Shown one piece after another: positions 1-11,100 of a stretch of DNA of 64,000 nt. Source of the DNA: Anaeramoeba flamelloides (lineage: Eukaryota; Metamonada; Anaeramoebidae); the NCBI GenBank assembly GCA_027625915.1, contig JANTQA010000036.1, positions 5,787,001 to 5,851,000 of the forward strand, read 5' to 3'. The notes below the pieces were generated by a model that was given only the letters and a program-made list of their open reading frames with translations, did no database searches and was not told the DNA's origin. The position numbers and the translations under genes were made by a program. Each line of letters begins with the position of its first letter. The first letter of the stretch is position 1.

Positions 1-59
1 TGTAAATGTACTTTTCCACAACAAAATAAAATTAAAAGTAAATAAAACCAAAATCATTT

Positions 60-235
60 AAGGTTTGCAATCCCCAAAATTTGGAAAAAGGTTATCTTAT
101 ATCAGGACATAGTTCCTTAATTCTAAGTTGATCGATCTTCAACTTGATCTGGATTTTAATTGTAGTTCAAAAGGAAATTTTTGGTAGTTTATTTTTTCAA
201 TTTTTGAAATCTGGATTTATGAGTGTAATAATAAT
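60..235 (-). repeat. Dispersed repeat family I, reverse copy
   Basis: Read on the minus strand, this stretch matches the block at 1795-2035. Shared landmarks are the run around AGATCAAGTTGAAGATCGAT, the preceding AAAAATTGAAAAAATAAACT, and a later segment ending in a GGGAT/GTAAACCTTA-like motif. A weaker third relative lies at about 7930-8045. I see no coding content, so it is probably a degraded non-autonomous DNA element. Boundaries are approximate. Confidence 0.5.
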
Positions 236-348
236 AGATTGATAGATATTTAATCAGAAAAAATGTGGTTTTTCGGTTGTAAATTGAAAAATTAAATTAG
301 GTTTGGTTTTATTTGGAGCATTCAATAAAAGAATTTTTTCAATTTATA

Positions 349-518
349 GTACGGGTATTTAAATTACTTAAGGGAAAAATTTTCACTTGATTTTCAATTT
401 CCTTTTTCAAATAGAGTTTTCTTAATAACAACCCATTTATTTGAAAAACCTATTTATAAAAGAAAAATATGGAAAATCAAGTGAAAATTTTATCCCTTTT
501 TATTCAAATACACATGTA
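349..518. mobile_element. MITE-like palindromic element, family Z
   Basis: The two ends form inverted arms of roughly 45 bp. The left arm holds GGGAAAAATTTTCACTTGAT and the right arm holds its near-complement ATCAAGTGAAAATTTTATCC, both followed outward by TTTGAATA/TATTTAAAT-like sequence. Another copy is at about 35122-35300. Isolated arm-like pieces (GTGAAAATTTT near CAAATACCTGTA-like motifs) occur near 10070-10280, 14225, 22110, 37370, 61410 and 63365. It has no coding capacity. Confidence 0.6.
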
Positions 519-1053
519 CAAAAAGTGATGTCTTAATAAATCAAGTTTTTTTACTAAATTTGTCTTTTTCTCAAAAACTATAAAATATTTCCAATGTGCC
601 GCCAAGTGAGAGATTTCTCGTTAACAAACATGGGGACAATAAGAGTAAAAAATTCGATTCAATAATAGAACATAAATGTTTGGGGTTGAAACAGAAATTC
701 CATAATTGAAAATAATTTTCAGCAATCAAAAAACAACAACAACCCAAAATATTTATTTTCAATTCTTAAATTATTTTGTTTGCTAATTAGAAACCTCATG
801 TTCGTTGAAAAAAACCTCTACCATTTGGAGTTTTGGAAAAGTTTTCTAGTTTTTGAGAAAATGACAAATTTATTAAACAAACTTGAAATATTAAGACATA
901 ACTTTTTGAACATATGTAACAGATTTGAAAAAAAAGTAAATAATTTTTTTTTTCAACAACCGAAAAATCAAAATTTATTTATAAACATCTACCATCTATT
1001 TAATTACACTCCACAATTTGGATTTTATGATTAAAAAAAAATAATATATTTCT

Positions 1054-1556
1054 GAGAAAAAAATACATAAAATTAAAAAATTCCTTACAAGATTTTTAAT
1101 TCTGAATATACGCAAAATTGATGTGTAATTACTTTTACATAAAATCAAATCCATTTTTTTTTACTCATTAATTATTTTAAAATCATATCTCATCCACTTA
1201 TTAGAATGATGATTAATGAGTTTACACTTGCTAAATAAACCATTCAATCGATCAAAAAACAAGAATAAAAATAATCATTTCCTAAATTCATATCAAACAT
1301 CAATAAAACACTGATTTTTTTTTTTTCAAAAAGAGTTAATCAAATTTTCCTATCAAACATTTACTTAAGTATTCTATACTTATACTACTTTAATGAACTT
1401 TAGGTTTGTTTTTTACAAAGCTCATAAAAAAATCAGTCCTTTATAAGAAGGAGTTGATTGAAAATATTAAGCAATTACAGAACAATTTTCCTAATACTCA
1501 CAATTCGAAATCTTGTCAGGAATTTTTTTCATGTCCGGAGTTTTTTTCGCTGCAAT
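1054..1556 (-). mobile_element. Family A MITE-like DNA element, reverse copy
   Basis: This is the most diverged of three copies of a repeat of about 500 bp; the others are 15894-16382 and 20601-21091. In reverse orientation it keeps the internal ACTTATTAGAATGATGATTA and AAACAAGAATAAAAATAAT segments. Its terminal inverted repeats have GAAAAAAATAC on one side and TTTTTTTCATGTCCGGAG on the other. The end GCTGCAAT matches the right end of the 20601 copy. It has no open frame of its own and is presumably mobilised by a transposase encoded elsewhere. Confidence 0.65.
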
Positions 1557-1794
1557 ACTTTTTTTTTTTTAATCTAAAATCTAAATTGAAGAATATAAGA
1601 TTAATTTGTTGGAACTTAAGTAACTAAGAAAAAAATGTGGTTTGTGTGTTATTAATTGTAATTTTTATTTAAAGTATGGTTCTATTTGTAGCTTTTAAAA
1701 AATTTATTATTCTTTTGAAGAAATTGAGTAAAAGGGAAATAATAATTTCAATTGAAAACTAAAAAATCACATTTATTTTTATTAAATATCTACC

Positions 1795-2035
1795 CACCTA
1801 TTAGTATGAAATTCAGAAATCAAGATTTTAAAAAAATTGAAAAAATAAACTGCCCAAAATTGCCATTTTGAACTACTATTAAACCCCAGATCAAGTTGAA
1901 GATCGATCTGATTGGACCAAAATAACATGGGCCACATACCACATGATAATCTTTTGTCAAGTTTTCCGGGATGGTAAACCTTAATTCGAGAAATATTGTC
2001 AAAAAATGTTTTCACCACATAAATACAAATCGAAC
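1795..2035 (+). repeat. Dispersed repeat family I, forward copy
   Basis: This is the forward counterpart of the block at 60-235, sharing the ATCAAGTTGAAGATCGATCT core and the AATTGAAAAAATAAACTGCC lead-in. The two small reverse-strand frames here are incidental. The segment GGGATGGTAAACCTTAATT recurs at about 8018-8038 upstream of the B55 gene, which suggests a third partial copy there. Confidence 0.5.
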
Positions 2036-2311
2036 AATTTTTAGTTTGTGCTTCAAAGTTGTTTGTACTTCAACTGTAATTTTGAAACCCTAAAAATTTG
2101 TAAAGTAAAAAATCCACGTATTAATAAATAATTGTCTTAAAAAAGTAACCAATGTAAGAATCAAATAAGTGTTCCACCAATCCTGTTTTCTGAGAATTTG
2201 TTTCTCAAAAATACCAAAAAGGAAACGATACTTCACAATCAGGTTAGATTCATTTTTTTTTCATTATTCAAACTTTGAAAATTATCTACTGTTAGTTATT
2301 ATTAATCCAAA

Positions 2312-3283
2312 ATGAACACCAAACTTGATGGGGATTTAAAAAAAATTGACAACTTTTTAAAGCAACGTGACGTTGTGCTCCAAAAGAGAAAGGAAGGAGA
2401 TTTTTCTCTTGACTCTTTAGAGTCAGTCCAAAAAATCTTATTGATTAATCCTGACGTAGCAACATTTTGGGCGTTTATTAAAGAGATTTACGAGCACTAT
2501 GAGGCGACTTCACCAGGCATAGAAAAGTTGATTGAAATTTATAAAAAGGATCGGGCTCATGTCGAAAAATGCATGGGGATACATCCCAAATCGTATTACA
2601 TTTGGTACCATCGGAGATGGACAAGTGAAAGAACACCTCAAATGGATTGGAAAAAGGAGTTAAAACTATGTAATTATCTTCTAACTTTAGACAAAAGGAA
2701 TTTCCATTGTTGGAATTACCGAAGGTTTGTCGTGTCGCAATTAAAATTAAGTTTAAAAGAGGAATTAGATTTTACAACTTTCAAAATTGAAGAAAACTTT
2801 TCAAATTATAGTGCCTGGCATAACCGATCGACAATAGTAACAACTTTTGAAAAAACAGAAGAACAAAAAGAAAAACAAGAAAAAGAAGAAAAAAAGAAAA
2901 TAAATGATGAAGAATTTACTTTTAAATTTCAAGAAGAGTTTGAGTTTGTACAAAACGCATTATATGTTGATCCAGAAGATCAGTCGACTTGGATTTATTT
3001 ACAGTGGCTGATTTCTCAAAGCTCGAACGAAGGTAAGCTTGAACGAATTAACACCACAATCCAAGTTGTCGAAGAATTGCTTGGAATTGAACCGAAAAGT
3101 AAATGGGGAAATCTTACGCTTGTATTCTTATTACGAGAAAAAGCTAATAAGGTGGACGATGAAGAAAAACAAAGTAATCTCCGAAATCACGCAAAAGAAA
3201 TTATTAATAAACTTATTAAACTTGATCCTCGTCATACAAATTTCTATAATGATTTTGCGAATTCAAATAAATCGTTTCTTTAA
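2312..3283 (+). CDS. Rab geranylgeranyltransferase (GGTase-II) alpha subunit
   Basis: This single-exon gene encodes 323 residues. It carries successive PPTA (prenyltransferase alpha) repeats: YYIWYHRRW near residue 95, FHCWNYRRFVV near 131, YSAWHNRSTI near 166 and QSTWIYLQWLI near 224. The stretches around TTFKIEENFSNYSAW and the DPEDQSTW block resemble yeast Bet4 and mammalian RABGGTA more than the farnesyltransferase alpha subunit. By family knowledge, the subunit pairs with a beta subunit and, with Rab escort protein, adds geranylgeranyl groups to Rab C-termini in the cytosol. A Lys/Glu-rich insert at about 181-199 separates repeats three and four. There is no leucine-rich repeat tail like that of the mammalian protein, so the length is Bet4-like. 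The start is the first ATG; the usual MHGR-type N-terminus is not seen, so a short upstream exon cannot be excluded. Confidence 0.92.
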   Translation: MNTKLDGDLKKIDNFLKQRDVVLQKRKEGDFSLDSLESVQKILLINPDVATFWAFIKEIYEHYEATSPGIEKLIEIYKKDRAHVEKCMGIHPKSYYIWYHRRWTSERTPQMDWKKELKLCNYLLTLDKRNFHCWNYRRFVVSQLKLSLKEELDFTTFKIEENFSNYSAWHNRSTIVTTFEKTEEQKEKQEKEEKKKINDEEFTFKFQEEFEFVQNALYVDPEDQSTWIYLQWLISQSSNEGKLERINTTIQVVEELLGIEPKSKWGNLTLVFLLREKANKVDDEEKQSNLRNHAKEIINKLIKLDPRHTNFYNDFANSNKSFL

Positions 3284-3954
3284 AATAATTAATTGAATCA
3301 CATTTAGTGCGTATAGTCATTTTCAAAAAGGTGTGCCAAAAAAAGGTTTTCAAAGACCTCTTCTCTTACATAATAGGTGGTAAACTTAAACCAATCTGTT
3401 TTACATGAAAGGTATTCAAAACTCTTTTGTAACACTTTATAAAACCGGCTTTATTACTTTTTCAAGATAGTTATTTAATAAAATTACTACTTTTTGTTTT
3501 TTTTTTTTACTTTTTTTTTATTATTGCCCAAAACATTTTTTTTATTTTGAAACAAAATGAAAATTCAAAATGATGAAAATAAAAATAAAGAATCTATAAT
3601 GTGAACCAAATGTATAGGTTATATGAGATTTCAGAATTGAGACCAATTACAAAAATAATTAATCAATGATGTAAAAATAGTTATAATTTAGCTTGACTTT
3701 TAATCATTATTTTGATTATATATTTTATCTCCTGAAATTTATTCATTAAGGGTGCAATTATATTTTAAGATATTTGAGTGTCTTATTTTTCGAGAAATTG
3801 AATAATCAAAGATCATTTCTTTAACTAAATGAACCACATTCCAAATGTGTAGGCACTCTCAAAATAAAAAATATGCAAAAGTAATCCCAATTTTTTCTCT
3901 TTTCACTGATTTATTGTTAAGACACCAATTTTTACATATATGTAAGTGTCGAAC

Positions 3955-4245
3955 ACTTAGTCTAATAAAGAGAGAATTTTGAAGTGACTAAATTTATGTC
4001 TCCTAATTCAAAGAGTATATAAAATAGACACAGTCATTAGAAGAATTTTAAACTCGATTTAGTTTTTGAAAATATCAATTTTTTGTATTATCGGATTTAT
4101 TGTTAAAAACTATTGTCAAATATTCAATCTAATAGAGAAAGAATTTTGAAGAGACTTAAATTTGTGTCACCTAATTGAAAGAGTCTCTAAATGTCTATTT
4201 AGATATAGTTGTTTGAAGAATTGTAAAATCAATTTAGTTTTCTAA
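3955..4245 (+). repeat. Two tandem copies of repeat family H
   Basis: Two units of about 120 bp follow one another, each with AGAGAATTTTGAAG (or AAAGAATTTTGAAG), then a CCTAATT-AAAGAGT stretch and an AGAAGAATT...AATTTAGTTTT tail. The spacing is about 170 bp. Single relatives are at 39145-39255 and 40640-40735, the latter two flanking the family D foldback element. Function and class are unknown; they are probably remnants of a non-autonomous element. Confidence 0.55.
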
Positions 4246-5114
4246 AAAAAAAACTACATTTGTTTATATTTTTACATAACATAATATAAAACCAAATTTA
4301 AATTACCTCACAGTATTCATTTTATTATATGTGAACATTTTTATTCAAATAATTGAAAAAAATATAAAAATATCAAAAGTAAAAAGTATTAACACAAAAT
4401 GAAAAAATACATGAAGGGTAAAATTGTATTGCAAAATTTGTTGATATTTCACCAATAATCATTGACCAATCAGATGATTAGATATAAACTCCAATTCAAA
4501 ATTTTTAACCCACCTAAATTCAATTTGTGAAATAAAAAAACTTATTTAATCAATTCAAGAAGAAATAACAAATTAGAACCATTTGCTAATTGAAATAGTT
4601 AACACTTGTTTATAAATTACAATACTCAGAAAAAAAAAATAATTATCAATATTAATAAATCATGGGTGTGTTAAAAATTTTGGAGAGAGCAAAACAAAAA
4701 TTTTTATTAATAAAATTTATTGAAATTCTATTAGGAATATTGATCGATCAAAGGTTAGAGACTACCAATTAATTTTATTTGAGTTCTTCTATTTGGAACA
4801 ACTCAACTTTAAAAATAATATCAATTGTTGAAAAAAAATTTGATCGATCAAAACAAGTTAAGTAATTCAAAAAATAAGTGAATACAAAAACTAAAAGATG
4901 AAAAAATAATTTTCATATTTTATCCAAAAAATCAAAGTTATTTCCAATTTGAATGCAATTGTATTATTATAATTCTTTGGAACATTTTAGCTATGTGGAA
5001 AATTTTGAATTTTAGTTTAGTTAAGGAATTTTATAGATTTTTTTCGATTTAACAAACCCAATGCTAACAAACTATCAACCATCTAGAAAAAAATTTTTAA
5101 AAATAACAGAACTC

Positions 5115-5488
5115 CACAAGTGTAAATATGGAATGTTGTAAAAAATAGATTTTTTCCAATTTTAGGGATAAATAAAGAGTTCCATGCAATAAACCAAATT
5201 TTGGTAATAATAAAAGAAATCATCGGTTTCGATTTTTAAGCTTGAATGAATTTTCAATTTAAAATCGTTTGGTGAACACTAAAACTTTGTTTGAAAAATG
5301 ATTTTTTTTAAAAATTGAAAGGTTGGTGTTCACTAAACAATTTTTTGATGAAAATTATTATTAGTCTATTATGATAATCATAAATTATATTTAATATTAC
5401 CCAAATTTGGTTTAATGCATGGAACTCTTGATTTATCCCAAAAATTGGAAAAACTCTATTTTTTACAACATTTATATTTACTCTTGTG
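5115..5488. mobile_element. Foldback element, family C
   Basis: Both ends carry long inverted arms of about 95 bp. CACAAGTGTAAATATG at the left mirrors CACAAGAGTAAATATA read inward from the right. Each is followed by AATAGA(G/T)TTTTTCCAATTTT, GGGATAAAT, AGAGTTCCATGCA and a CCAAATTT-GGTAAT stretch. Relatives are at 26999-27955 (interrupted) and 20022-20598. There is no gene inside. The long arms and small centre put it among foldback or palindromic DNA elements. Confidence 0.7.
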
Positions 5489-7280
5489 TCAAAAAAATAA
5501 AAAAAAATGGGAAATGAAAAAAAAACTGAAAAAAGACAAAAAAATATAAAATATTTTGTAAAACTAAAATTATTTCTAAAATTTAATGGAAAGTTTATTA
5601 TTTTTTTAAAAATGTTTTAAAGCAATTGAAAATTTTCAAATTTGGTTTTTGTTAATGTTTAAATCAAAATTGAATGAATAAATTCTGATTAAATAATATT
5701 TTTATATACTAATTCAAAAAAAAATCATTATAATAAAAAAATGGATAAAGAAAAAATAAATGAATAATCATTTATTGATTTATCTAAAATACAATATTAT
5801 AATAAAATAACAATTTATTGACACAATTTAAAATTTAACTTTTCATGAAAAAAATAAAATCTCCAAATTTTTAAGGAAAAAAACTTTCTATTTCTAAAGA
5901 TTTTACACAATTACTTTTAATTTATATTATCATTTAATTCATTTAATTCTAGTTTTGGTTAAATAAGATGGATTTTTTTTGAATTCTTGTTTTAAAAAAA
6001 TGATTTATTGGTTATAATTATAGAAAGTAAAATAATTAATTTATTTGCCATTATATTAAAAACACGAAATAATTTGGAATTATACTTAAAATTTTTACAT
6101 TATATTTTTCTTTTTCTTTTGTTTGAATTGTTTTTTTTTTTAATTTCTAGGATCCACCCCCTTTTCTTTAATCTTTGAAAAAGTCTTCTTTTTGTTTTTT
6201 TTTTAGTATTTAGTTTTGAAAAAATATTTGAATAAAGAATTTGGAAAATAAATTTATAAAAAAAGGCTTTGGTTAAAAAATACCTAATTATTTAGGTGTC
6301 AGTAATTCAATTTATTTATTTTATGTTCTCTTTGGAATCGTAAAAATAGATATGGGTATAATATTCTAAAATATACTTTCAATTGATTTTTTTTATAAAA
6401 TTATTCCAGTAAGTTTAATTCAAAAGGGAATATTGTGAGTTTAGATTCTAAAAAGAATTGATTTCCTTATAATTAACATCTTTTTGACTCTATTTTAATG
6501 ATTTTAGTCTTTTTTAATTTAATTTATTTATTATAGAATGTTTTTTGATTAAAAAAATATGTTTAAGAAAACCAAAAAGTTTTATAAAAATATTGAAATA
6601 ATAGAATTTTTTTATAATTCTTATTGAATTCGAAATTGCACTCTTGGTGTACATTGTCATAAATTCATTAATAGGTATTAAATTTAGGTTCTATTTCAAC
6701 ATAGTTATTCCTTCGAAAGAACTACTCCAATTATCTACATTGATGAAAAGGAAAAAAAAATAAAAAAAAGAATGACAAGAAAAAAAAATACGAAAAATAA
6801 GAAAAATTTTAAAACAAAAAATATAAATTGACAAATAATAAAAATAGAAAAAAAAAAACGAGTAAACAATTTTTCGGTTTCTAAGGGTTAATAAGAAACA
6901 ATTGGATATATATATATAAATAAAGATAACAGAGTTTATAAGGTGTGATTGGGTAAATAAATAAATAAATAAAAACAATGTTATTATTTGTTTGAAGAAC
7001 ACCAAGAATCACATTCATTCTACTTTTGGTTAATTTAATTTAGTTTGAAAATTTATAATGAATGTTTTTATTGGGGTTCATTTGTTTATTTTTTTTTCTT
7101 TTAGGCCTTGTTATAATTTAAATCTTTGATATTTTATGATGTTTTTGCCTTTTCTACTATTTACAAGTTACTTATACTTTCATCAGTATCACAGCAATAG
7201 TTTGTAAACACCTTGAACTTTTTTCTTTAAAGCTCTTCTTCCCAATTTAATTAATTCAATTAAAAAATTAATAAAGTTAA

Positions 7281-7703
7281 CTGTTTGGAAAAAATAGTGA
7301 AACAGCGAAAAAAAATATCAAAACGGTTTTTCATAAAGAACCCGAATAGAACCTGAAAACAAAAAACAATTAAAAGAAGAAACCAATTAATTTCAAATAA
7401 TAATTCATTATATTATTTTCACTAGAATCCAACAAACAGGAACTAAAAGTTACTTGATTATCAAAATCAGTTGAGAGTAATTTTGGAGATCTCAAAAATA
7501 GTCAATTTTTTGAACAAATTTTCAATATAAATCAATCAAAGAAAAACCCAACCAAAAGATATTATAGAAAAAACTGTTATTGTATTTAATCTTTCATCTT
7601 ATCTGTATTTATTTTGATTTTTTCTTTTATTAATTGATCTTATTTATCATTTTCTGGTAATGTTCCCATTTTAAAACCCTGTTTCACTTTTTTTCCCAAA
7701 CTG
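7281..7703. mobile_element. Family B MITE-like element
   Basis: The ends CTGTTTGGAAAAAATAGTG and CACTTTTTTTCCCAAACTG are inverted repeats. The interior shares TTTTGGAGATCTCAAAAATA and a following AATCAATCAAAGAAAAAC segment with the copy at 55654-56076. At about 420 bp it is non-coding and presumably non-autonomous. It lies about 0.5 kb upstream of the B55 start codon. Confidence 0.65.
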
Positions 7704-8177
7704 TAAAAGAAAACAATAGGATATGTGTATTACACTTTTCATTTAGTTTGAAAAAAAAATAACATTTTTGAAAATTCTTCTCATCTTTTTTTTCTTTTTA
7801 ATTAAAAACCCAAAAATCAAAATCCATTGTAACTTATCTTTCATTCTGTTAGTCTTATATTCTCCAATTAATATTTCTGAAAAAAAACTTATTCAATTGA
7901 AAAAATTGCAATTTTTGTTAAACTATTAAAATTCAAACAAAATCGAAGATCTGTCAGGAAGAACCAAAATAACAAGTTTCCACAACCCTATACATCGATA
8001 ACCTTTTTTCAAATTTCTGGGATTGTAAACCTTAATCACCTTCAAAATTTGAAAAAACAAAAATTTGTCAATTAACAAAAGTTAACACAATGCTATGAAA
8101 TCTAAAGCTAAAACAATAAAATTATTTTTTTGATTTTTCAACCCAAAAAATAATTGTTTTTTTTTTGATCCTCATCA

Positions 8178-11100
8178 ATGGAAACCACACCTTTTAAATG
8201 GAGAGTTTCACAGATTTTTGGAGACAAGTCTTCAATAGAAAAGATCGCAGAACAAGACAAAATATCTGCACTTGAATTTGACTCAACAGGTAATTATATT
8301 GCTGTTGGTGATCGAGGTGGAAGAGTGATTCTTTTTCAAAAGCAACCATGTAAAGTTTATTCAAAAATTCCAAACAAAGTCTTCTTAAATAAAATAACAA
8401 AGTTTGCAAAAAAAAAGAAAGAAAGAAAACAAAAATCTTTTTGTCAAATTTAACTTTCTGAAAATAAAAAGAAAAAAACCAAATGGGTAGACTCATGAGC
8501 AAATTTGTTTTGAACTCTTTTTTTTTTGAAAAATATCCAACAAAAAACAAATCAATTCCTTGATTTGTTTTGGTTCATGAATAAAAAGAAAACAAACAAC
8601 AAATTTTAACTCATTTTTAAACCCATTTTGTTGTTGTTTAAATTTAAGTGACACTCAAAATTGTGTTTATTCTTCAAATAAATGAAATAAAATAAAGCAC
8701 CAAAACAAAAAAAAAAACAACAAAATTTATTTACTTCTTTATCTTTCCTTGTTTTTTTATAAAACCATTTAATTTCACAAACCAACAAACAAACAAAAAT
8801 GACAAAGGTTGCAAACGAAAGTGAAGAGGAAAGTGACTTAGACGAAGAAGAACTGATAAAAGAAGATGAAGAAAAAGAAAAAGACGAAGAAAAAGAAGAA
8901 GAAAAATCAAAACAAAAAAAGGGTTTGCAATATAAATTTTATTCCGAGTTCCAATCACATGAACCGGAATTTGACTATTTAAAAAGTATTGACATTGAAG
9001 AAAAGATCAATAAAATCCAGTGGATTAAAAGAAGAAACAGATCACATCTATTGCTTTCAACAAATGGTATTTTTTTTTTTTGATTTTCGGTTTCTGAATT
9101 TATTCTTTTGTTTTCTTCTCCTTTTGGTTTTTATTTTTTCATTCTTTTTTTTTTTTTTTATTTATATGACTTAAAGGATGAGCGTCAACCATTGAGAAGT
9201 CTAAAATTAATGTATCTTTCAATTGAAAATCAATCATATTAATGCCACATGGTTTAAATGTTTCTAAAAACTAGAATAGTAAAAGAGTACTATTTGTTGA
9301 TCTCTTCAATCAAACATGATCATTATTTTAGAAAAAAATCCACATTTCCCTACAAACTTAAGAAAGATATTTTGCAACCTTGAAGTATGAAAGTTGATGT
9401 TTCACAACACCTTTCTGAAATTTGTCTTGAAATGTAGATTAGTCTCTAAAAAATTGAAATTAATTAAGCCAAGAGATTATTTTTTTGACAATTATTTTCA
9501 CATATTGGAAATATCTCAGAAAAACAAATAGTTTTTTCAGAAAATATACTCAAGTAATCAATCTTTGAGGTTTTTAAGTTAATAATTATTGAGATAATCT
9601 TGAAATTAAAAAAAATAAAAAAAACAGTTACTTTTTGGAGCTTTTGGATATTAATTTTTTAAAGGCTAGGAATATTTTTATTTTGAGTTTCTATTTTTAG
9701 ATTTTTGAAAAGTAATTAAAATTAAAAAATTTTAAAAAAATGACAAATTTTTAATTGTGATCATTAGTATAAAATCTAATACTTTATTATTCAATAATAT
9801 TTATAATAGATTTTTTAGAACCATTTGAACTATAGAATACTAATATGATTTACTTCCAATTACAGTATTACTTTGGTTATATACAAATATACGGTGACGA
9901 TAACCCCTTAAAAGTGCTATTTGGGTAATAAAAAAAATAAAAAAAAACAATTATTAATTAATTGTTTATCCCATTTTGAAAATTCATTCACGATTAATTC
10001 TAAAACAAAATCCAAAAGAAAGTACTCGCTCTTAATGACATTTGAAGAATATATAGGGGAAAAAATTCACTTCATTTTGCTTTTCCTATTTTTCTTTTAC
10101 AAATGGAGTCTTCAAAGAAATATTTTATAATATGTGATATATTTATTAACTTGGCACTTTTTTATTGATGTATTTTTTGGGTGAACTAAGAATCCTAAAT
10201 GAAAGGAATATTCCAAAATTGAAAAAAGATCATCAGAGATGAAATTTTATCTCATTTCAATTTCAAATACCTATTTATAAAAAAAAAAAAAAACTTTTCA
10301 AAACAGTTGTTTATTTGAGATGAAAATAACCAAAAAAAATTGAAAAAGAAAAGAATTTGATCTAACAAAAGAAAACTTTTTCAAAAAACTACAAAAATTA
10401 TTTTTAATAATTCCCTAATCAAAATTTTTTTTATAACGGTCTTTATTGTTTTGATTTGGAAACAATCTCCTTGTTATGTTACGAGTTTGGCCTGGAAGAA
10501 CGAGAAATATGAGATTGTTCGAAGTGACATAAGATGATATTAATCGTCGTTCTTCGAACTTCTCAATATCATCTTATAGCACTAGAACAATCTCATATTT
10601 TGAGTCTAGAAGGAGAACCAAAACGAGGAAACATAAAAGGTGACTGTTGAACAAATGAAACAATATGGGTTGCTATGTATTTTTTCAACTCGAGATCTAA
10701 CTTGTTGAAACAAAAAAAAAGAAAAATAAAACCAAACAAACAAAAATAATTACAAAAAATAGTTTACTATTTTTTACTAATACTTTGAAGTACTTGTTCT
10801 TCAAAGGCTCTTTTTACTCTCCAATGAGGTTATTGAAAACATTGAAGTTAAATTTTACATTTTCATCATCAGTGACAAAACTTTGGTTTAAATTTAATAG
10901 AGATAAACTAGATCGTTCATCCATTCAATGAGATCTATCTATCCTTTTATTTTCCGTTTGTCAGCCAATTCTCGAAAACGATCAAATTTAAAAATCTGCA
11001 ATCATCTATTGTGTGTTCTTTAAAATTACTGATTTTGAACATTCCTCTAAAATTTCTTGACTTGACATAGTAAAAAAAATGTTTTTTTTTTCTTTTTTTT

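Larger units (their letters stand above)
1..2311. other. Intergenic DNA, repeat-rich, no gene seen
   Basis: No convincing gene lies here. The short open frames lack coding-like composition and several sit inside repeats. The contents are family I repeats at 60-235 and 1795-2035, the family Z palindrome at 349-518 and a family A element at 1054-1556. The last 200 bases before the Rab transferase start would hold its promoter and leader, but I recognise no motif there. Confidence 0.7.
3284..8177. other. Intergenic DNA of about 4.9 kb, repeats only
   Basis: I see no gene here. The stretch holds two tandem family H repeats (3955-4245), a foldback family C element (5115-5488), a family B MITE-like element (7281-7703), and relatives of the DNA that flanks 39633-40457 (around 4430-5040). 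The reverse-strand frame at 6691-7005 is Phe/Leu/Ile-rich low complexity made by A-rich DNA and is not a gene. The last part is the presumed promoter and leader of the B55 gene. Confidence 0.7.

Noticed and set aside
6691-7005. Reverse frame of 104 codons rich in Phe, Tyr and Ile
   Set aside because: Composition follows the local A-rich DNA. The apparent membrane segments are what any such DNA would encode.
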